Shown here one piece after another: positions 7,460 through 11,495 of a DNA stretch of 11,495 bases. The position numbers were made by a program, and so were the translations under genes. The notes beneath the pieces are model-generated. The model saw only the letters and a list, made by a program, of their open reading frames with translations, did no database searches and was not told where the DNA came from. This stretch comes from Leucothrix mucor (lineage in GTDB: Bacteria > Pseudomonadota > Gammaproteobacteria > Thiotrichales > Thiotrichaceae), in NCBI GenBank assembly GCA_011322515.1, contig DRMS01000121.1:1-11495 (forward strand), given 5' to 3'. Within the stretch, counting starts at the first letter, position 1. Each line of letters opens with the position of its first letter.

Positions 7460-7516
7460 TATTTTTCTTTTTGATGAAGAATATCAAATTTCCTAACTCA
7501 AAGAATTGGTCAGGGT

Positions 7517-9109
7517 TTAATCATAAATACCATGTTCACGAGTCGCTAAGAATTCTATATCAGGATAGCGCTCCGTTGCCATTTGCAAATTAACGCGTGT
7601 GGGTGCGATATAGACTAACTCCCCTGCATGATCATAGGCAAGGTTAGCCGTAGCCTTTACTTTAAAGGCATCTAGTATTTTTTCATCTGTGCAGGTAACC
7701 CAGCGAGCGGTTTGTACGTTGATAGGTTCAAATTGACAATCGACGTTATATTCATCCTTTAACCGCTGTGCTACTACGTCAAACTGCAATATACCCACGG
7801 CACCTAGTATCAAATCATTATTTGTCATTGGACGAAATAGCTGGGTTGCGCCTTCTTCGCAGAGTTGATCCAGACCTTTTTGCAGTTGTTTATTTTTTAA
7901 GGGGTCACGTAATTGTGCGCGACGAAATAACTCAGGGGCAAAGTTGGGGATGCCTGTAAAATAAAGTGCTTCGCCTTGGGTAAAGGTATCGCCAATGCGA
8001 ATTTTACCGTGATTATGAATACCGATAATGTCGCCAGGATAGGCTTTATCTACATGCCCGCGATCGGCTGCTAAAAAGGTGAGTGCATCAGGAATTTTCA
8101 TGTCTTTTTTAGTGCGCACCTGATGTAGTTTCATTCCTTTATGAAAACTGCCTGAACAAATACGCATAAAAGCAATACGGTCACGATGTTGGGGATCCAT
8201 ATTGGCTTGAATTTTAAAAATAAATCCTGTGAATTTTTCTTCATCCGCCAAGACTTCACGTGTGGTGGTTGGGCGCGGTTGTGGAGGAGGAGCATAGTTT
8301 ACAAAATCAGCTAATAGTTCGGCAATACCAAAATTATTAACCGCTGAGCCAAAGAAGACGGGGGTTAATTTGCCTTGTAAATAAGCATCAATATCAAAGG
8401 CATTACTTGCCCCTTGCACTAGCTCAATTTCTTCACGCAGGTCAGTAGCTGCATCTCCTAGTACTTCATCAAGACGTGGATTATCCAGTCCTTTAATCAC
8501 CTCACCTTCAAGTATTTTTCCTTCATGGTTGGGATTATACAGATGCACACTGTCATTATAGATGTGATAAACACCTTTTAAGGCTTTGCCCATGCCAATA
8601 GGCCATGTTACAGGCGCGCAGTCTATTTTTAAGACTTCCTCAACTTCATCAAGCAACTCAATCGGGTCTTTACCCTCGCGGTCAAGTTTATTGACAAAGG
8701 TCATAATCGGCGTATCACGCAAGCGACACACTTCCATTAGCTTAATAGTGCGTTCTTCCACGCCTTTCGCTACATCGATAATCATGAGCGCGGAGTCAAC
8801 CGCTGTTAAGGTGCGATAGGTATCCTCAGAGAAATCCTCATGCCCAGGGGTATCCAGTAGGTTGATTACCTTATTACCATAGGGAAACTGCATCACCGAT
8901 GAAGTGACTGAAATGCCGCGCTCCTTCTCCATCGCCATCCAGTCAGATGTCGCATGACGCGCCGCTTTACGCCCTTTAACAGAACCTGCTAACTGGATTG
9001 CGCCACCAAATAACAATAGTTTTTCTGTGATCGTGGTTTTACCCGCATCGGGGTGAGAGATAATCGCAAAAGTGCGACGCAGGGAGGTTTCTTCGCTGTG
9101 TGTTGACAT
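7517..9109 (-). CDS. prfC: Peptide chain release factor 3 (RF3 GTPase)
   Basis: RF3 is a translational GTPase that removes RF1 and RF2 from the ribosome after peptide release. With the start at 9109 it has 530 residues, matching E. coli RF3 (529). In that numbering the G1 motif is SHPDAGKTT (about 18-26), followed by the effector region ERGISVTSSVMQF (about 62-74), G3 DTPGHEDFSEDTYR (about 83-96) and G4 NKLDRE (about 140-145). RF3 domains II and III follow to the C-terminus (LATREHGIYD). An in-frame ATG 18 codons upstream (9163) exists, but those codons fall partly in a palindromic repeat and give a low-complexity MYSMYSVVYKRYSENINT, so I prefer MSTHSEETSLRRTFAIISHPD. A weak AGAGA lies about 12 nt before that ATG. 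Confidence 0.96.
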   Translation of the reverse strand: MSTHSEETSLRRTFAIISHPDAGKTTITEKLLLFGGAIQLAGSVKGRKAARHATSDWMAMEKERGISVTSSVMQFPYGNKVINLLDTPGHEDFSEDTYRTLTAVDSALMIIDVAKGVEERTIKLMEVCRLRDTPIMTFVNKLDREGKDPIELLDEVEEVLKIDCAPVTWPIGMGKALKGVYHIYNDSVHLYNPNHEGKILEGEVIKGLDNPRLDEVLGDAATDLREEIELVQGASNAFDIDAYLQGKLTPVFFGSAVNNFGIAELLADFVNYAPPPQPRPTTTREVLADEEKFTGFIFKIQANMDPQHRDRIAFMRICSGSFHKGMKLHQVRTKKDMKIPDALTFLAADRGHVDKAYPGDIIGIHNHGKIRIGDTFTQGEALYFTGIPNFAPELFRRAQLRDPLKNKQLQKGLDQLCEEGATQLFRPMTNNDLILGAVGILQFDVVAQRLKDEYNVDCQFEPINVQTARWVTCTDEKILDAFKVKATANLAYDHAGELVYIAPTRVNLQMATERYPDIEFLATREHGIYD

Positions 9110-9139
9110 GGTGTTTATATTCTCTGAATATCTTTTATA

Positions 9140-9249
9140 AACCACGGAATACATGGAATACATGGAAAAAATAATTTAACCCTATGTATTTTGTATATTC
9201 AGTTGTTTGAATCGGTTAGGAAGTTCCAAGTTTTGTGTATTCCGTGGTT
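9140..9249. repeat. Inverted-repeat element with 9-bp tandem units in the prfC leader
   Basis: Arms AACCACGGAATACA (9140-9153) and TGTATTCCGTGGTT (9236-9249) are perfect 14-bp inverted repeats. The left arm runs into a tandem of the 9-bp unit GGAATACAT. The inner sequence is AT-rich with no coding capacity. It ends 30 bp upstream of the chosen prfC start and would be in the leader if transcription starts beyond it. Similar ACCACGGAATACACGGAA-type repeats occur in other bacterial genomes by my recollection. Confidence 0.7.
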
Positions 9250-9296
9250 CAAATCATTTTAATTAGCTAAGTACCCGCGCAACATTAATCTAACCA

Positions 9297-9393
9297 TTTA
9301 GCCCCTGTTTTCTGATCTTCTTTGTTATTGCTTTGGTCACATAGCCCACTATGCTCCCGTCGCAATGCCTTGAATAGCAAAAAACAGGAAACT
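9297..9393. repeat. Palindromic element downstream of argF
   Basis: The outer ends TTTAG...CCTGTTTT (9297-9311) and AAAACAGG...CTAAA (9381-9393) are inverted repeats with a one-base gap. ATTGC/GCAAT pair farther in, and the centre is CATAG-ccca-CTATG (about 9340-9353). It starts about 8 bp beyond the argF stop codon, so it would form a hairpin at the end of the argF transcript. No U-tract follows on the minus strand, so a standard intrinsic terminator is not supported. Confidence 0.6.
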
Positions 9394-9401
9394 AAATTTT
9401 G

Positions 9402-10328
9402 TTAAATTAATTTTGTTTGGGTACTTATCAAAACCTCAAGCAATGCCTTCTGTGCATGTAAGCGATTCTCCGCTTCATCCCAAACAACGCTTTGCTCTCC
9501 TTCCAATACTTCTGCGCTCACTTCTTCGTCTCTATGCGCAGGTAAACAGTGCATAAAGATAGCATCATCTTTTGCGAGTGCCATCACATCGGCATTTACT
9601 TGAAAACCAGCAAAGGCTTTTTCACGAATTTTTTGTTCTTCTTCTTGCCCCATGCTTGCCCAGACATCGGTTGTGATAAGGGAGGATTCATCGGCTGCTG
9701 TATTAATATTTTGTGTGATAGTAATGCGATCAGCTAATTCTTCGCTTAACTCGGCATTAGGCTCATAGCCTTTGGGGCAGGCAATATTTAAGTGAAAGTC
9801 AAATTGCAATGCGGCATTCATCCATGATTGACACATATTATTACCATCGCCAACATAAGTAACCGTTTTGCCTTTAATATCTCCACGATGCTCTTGATAG
9901 GTCATCATATCCGCGAGTAATTGGCAGGGATGATAAGCATCAGTTAGCGCATTAATCACGGGAACGCTGGAGTATTCGGCAAATTTTTCAACAATATCAT
10001 GCCCAAAGGTACGGATCATAATAATATCGACCATACTGGAGATCACACGGGCGCTGTCTTGAATTGGCTCGCCGCGACCTAGTTGGGTATCACTGGATGA
10101 TAAAAACATACCATGACCGCCAAGCTGTACCATGCCTGTTTCAAAAGAAACACGGGTACGCGTTGATGATTTTTCAAAGATCATTGCCAAGGTTTGATTT
10201 TTTAAGGGTTGATAACTACGTGATCCGCCTTTCCAAGCTTGTTTTAATTCGATAGCACGTTGTATTAAGGTGCTTAGCTCTTGGCTATTAAAATCACGAA
10301 GGGTCAGAAAATGTCTAATTTCTGCCAT
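9402..10328 (-). CDS. argF: Ornithine carbamoyltransferase
   Basis: This enzyme makes citrulline from ornithine and carbamoyl phosphate, the sixth step of arginine synthesis, in the cytoplasm. The 308 residues are a normal length. The carbamoyl-phosphate site is SSTRTR (54-59) with HPCQ (133-136). The ornithine-binding SMG loop is DVWASMGQE (221-229). The catalytic HCLPAHRDEEV lies at 260-270, with the reactive cysteine at 261. All key residues are present. The ATG at 10328 has an AGGAAG about 9 nt upstream. It follows argD by 99 bp on the same strand, so the two are probably co-transcribed. The 3' end abuts a palindromic element. The sequence fits the anabolic rather than the arginine-deiminase type, but I did not test this. 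Confidence 0.97.
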   Translation of the reverse strand: MAEIRHFLTLRDFNSQELSTLIQRAIELKQAWKGGSRSYQPLKNQTLAMIFEKSSTRTRVSFETGMVQLGGHGMFLSSSDTQLGRGEPIQDSARVISSMVDIIMIRTFGHDIVEKFAEYSSVPVINALTDAYHPCQLLADMMTYQEHRGDIKGKTVTYVGDGNNMCQSWMNAALQFDFHLNIACPKGYEPNAELSEELADRITITQNINTAADESSLITTDVWASMGQEEEQKIREKAFAGFQVNADVMALAKDDAIFMHCLPAHRDEEVSAEVLEGEQSVVWDEAENRLHAQKALLEVLISTQTKLI

Positions 10329-10363
10329 AAGAGGTCTTCCTACTATTGGTGGTGTAGTTGATT

Positions 10364-10418
10364 CACTATGAAGTAAAACGAAGATTTTTTCTTTATGCTC
10401 TTCCTATGCTTCATGGTG
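10364..10418. repeat. Short inverted repeat between argD and argF
   Basis: Arms CACTATGAAG (10364-10373) and CTTCATGGTG (10409-10418) pair at 9 of 10 positions. A second stem GAAGA/TCTTC (10380-10403) nests inside. On the minus strand the upstream arm is followed by loose ATGAAG, ATAGGAAG, ATAAAG units, a layout like the element ahead of prfC. It lies in the argD-argF spacer and could affect processing or translation of argF, but no ARG box or attenuator peptide was recognised. Confidence 0.45.
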
Positions 10419-10427
10419 CTATTTTTA

Positions 10428-11495
10428 TTATTGTTTTATTAAATCGGTAACGATGTGAATAACAGTGTCGGCTTGTTCTTTATTGATGATTAAAGGCGGC
10501 AGTAAACGAATCGTATTACCAGCGGTTACATTAATCAGTACACCTTTTTCACTGGCCGCTACCACTAATTCTGCACAGTCTTTTTCTAATTCAATGCCAA
10601 TCATCAAGCCCGATCCACGTATCTCTTTAACGTGCTTTACGCCTGCTAGTTTGGCTTTAAACTCTGCCATAAAGTAATCAGCGAGCGTGTTGACATTATC
10701 TATGACATTTTCTTTTTCGATCGTCTCAAGCACGGTTAATGCCGCACGGGTAGCAAGTGGATTACCACCAAAAGTGGAGCCATGTGTGCCAGGAGTAAAT
10801 AACGTAGTTGCTTTGCCGCTAGCTAGACAAGCACCAATCGGAACACCATTACCCAGCGCTTTAGCTAATGTCATAACATCGGGCTTGATCGTAGTGTGCT
10901 GAAATGCAAACCATTTTCCTGTTCGTCCAATGCCTGTTTGAATCTCATCTAGCATTAGCATCCAGTTATTCTCATCACAAATCTGACGTAATTGTTGTAA
11001 ATAATCAGCATTAGGAACAATCACTCCGCCTTCACCCTGTACAGGCTCAACCAGAATAGCAACAACATTGGTGTTAGTCTTAGCAACCGTTTTTATAGCC
11101 TCAACATCATTATAATTAACGCGCACAAATCCATCGACAAGTGGCGAAAATCCTGCTTGTACTTTACGATTTCCTGTTGCGGATAAAGTGGCTAAGGTGC
11201 GACCATGAAAACTACCGCTAGCAACAATGATATTAGGGCGCTCGATGCCTTGCTGTTTACCATAAAGACGCGCTAGCTTAATTGCTGCTTCATTCGCCTC
11301 AGCCCCTGAATTGCTAAAAAAGACACGATCCATGCCTGATAGCCCACATAATTTATCACTAAGTTCTTCTTGGTGTTTAATGTGATAAAGATTAGAGGTA
11401 TGCACTAACGTGCGTGCTTGTTCAGCAATAGCATCTGCAATAACGGGGTGGGCATGCCCTAGACCACAGACCGCAACACCTGCAACGGCATCAAG
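10428..11495 (-). CDS. argD: Acetylornithine aminotransferase (partial, N-terminus beyond the window)
   Basis: ArgD is the PLP-dependent transaminase that forms N-acetylornithine in arginine synthesis; the family can also act on N-succinyl-LL-2,6-diaminopimelate. The open frame continues to the right edge (LDAVAGVAVCGLGHAHP at the start), giving 355 visible residues. Compared with a usual length of about 390-400, roughly 35-45 are missing. Visible motifs are FFSNSGAEANEAAIKLAR (PLP phosphate site), VEPVQGEGG, MLDEIQTGIGRTGKWFAFQ (the PLP-pyridine Asp), the PLP lysine in TLAKALGNGVPIGA (codon 10860-10862) and GSTFGGNPLATRAAL. A GTG at 11405 is internal and not the start. argF follows after 99 bp. 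Related class-III aminotransferases are hard to exclude entirely, but the argF neighbour supports argD. Confidence 0.94.
   Translation of the reverse strand, partial: LDAVAGVAVCGLGHAHPVIADAIAEQARTLVHTSNLYHIKHQEELSDKLCGLSGMDRVFFSNSGAEANEAAIKLARLYGKQQGIERPNIIVASGSFHGRTLATLSATGNRKVQAGFSPLVDGFVRVNYNDVEAIKTVAKTNTNVVAILVEPVQGEGGVIVPNADYLQQLRQICDENNWMLMLDEIQTGIGRTGKWFAFQHTTIKPDVMTLAKALGNGVPIGACLASGKATTLFTPGTHGSTFGGNPLATRAALTVLETIEKENVIDNVNTLADYFMAEFKAKLAGVKHVKEIRGSGLMIGIELEKDCAELVVAASEKGVLINVTAGNTIRLLPPLIINKEQADTVIHIVTDLIKQ

Larger units (their letters stand above)
6988..7516 (-). other. 529-bp gap between prfC and fmt, apparently gene-free and repeat-rich
   Basis: I find no convincing coding sequence here on either strand and no remnant of def. 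From the fmt side it holds an AT-rich leader with an AAAGCTTT palindrome (about 7032-7039), a GCGTGGGA-type degenerate palindrome, a perfect 7-bp stem at 7196-7212, a second CATGGGAACGAG fragment, and a nested inverted-repeat element at 7293-7459. The prfC-proximal 55 bp contain a weak TTTGAT/ATCAAA stem (7470-7488) without a U-tract on the minus strand, so I do not call it a terminator. A fmt promoter must lie in here, but I cannot choose one with confidence. Confidence 0.7.

Noticed and set aside
7466..7492. Intrinsic terminator for prfC
   Set aside because: The TTTGAT/ATCAAA stem is AT-only apart from one pair and is not followed by a U-tract in the direction of transcription.
9110..9163. 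Longer RF3 N-terminus starting at the ATG at 9163
   Set aside because: The added 18 residues come partly from a palindromic repeat, are low complexity and exceed the usual RF3 length. The start at 9109 fits E. coli RF3.
11403..11405. GTG as the argD start
   Set aside because: The frame stays open to the window edge and encodes conserved ArgD sequence (GLGHAHP) upstream of it.
1..11495. CRISPR array, defence system or prophage genes
   Set aside because: The repeats are palindromes with no regularly spaced direct repeats, and all intact genes are housekeeping or regulatory.

Overview
The window reads as chromosomal DNA of an AT-rich gammaproteobacterium. The reasons are the order fmt - rsmB - DUF4390 - ntrY - ntrX, typical of many Gammaproteobacteria, an argD - argF pair, and protein sequences of gammaproteobacterial type. 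A methanotroph-like or related lineage (Methylococcales or Thiotrichales) would fit the gene order and the many dispersed palindromic repeats, but that placement is inference. Every recognised gene lies on the minus strand, so transcription runs from high to low coordinates.

Layout in transcription order: argD (N-terminus cut off by the right edge) and argF are two arginine-biosynthesis enzymes separated by about 100 bp. A gap of about 290 bp holding two palindromic elements follows, then prfC (peptide chain release factor 3). Next is a 529-bp gap that appears gene-free and is crowded with inverted repeats. fmt (methionyl-tRNA formyltransferase) and rsmB (16S rRNA m5C967 methyltransferase) overlap by ATGA. 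A 171-bp palindromic MITE-like element (here called element A) follows. Then come a DUF4390 gene, ntrY (membrane histidine kinase) and ntrX (response regulator), with another ATGA overlap between DUF4390 and ntrY and 12 bp between ntrY and ntrX. A second copy of element A, in inverted orientation, sits 2 bp past the ntrX stop and runs off the left edge.

The coding content is housekeeping: initiator-tRNA formylation, rRNA modification, translation termination, arginine synthesis and one two-component system. Two things stand out. First, NtrX keeps its receiver and Fis-type DNA-binding domains, but its AAA+ domain has lost the GAFTGA loop, the Walker B acidic pair, the sensor I Asn and both arginine-finger residues, so it is probably not an ATP-driven sigma-54 activator. 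Second, every intergenic gap of about 100 bp or more holds at least one palindromic element, of at least five different designs. One pair of inverted copies brackets DUF4390-ntrYX, and one copy overlaps the rsmB stop codon. I found no CRISPR array, tRNA, rRNA, transposase or defence gene.
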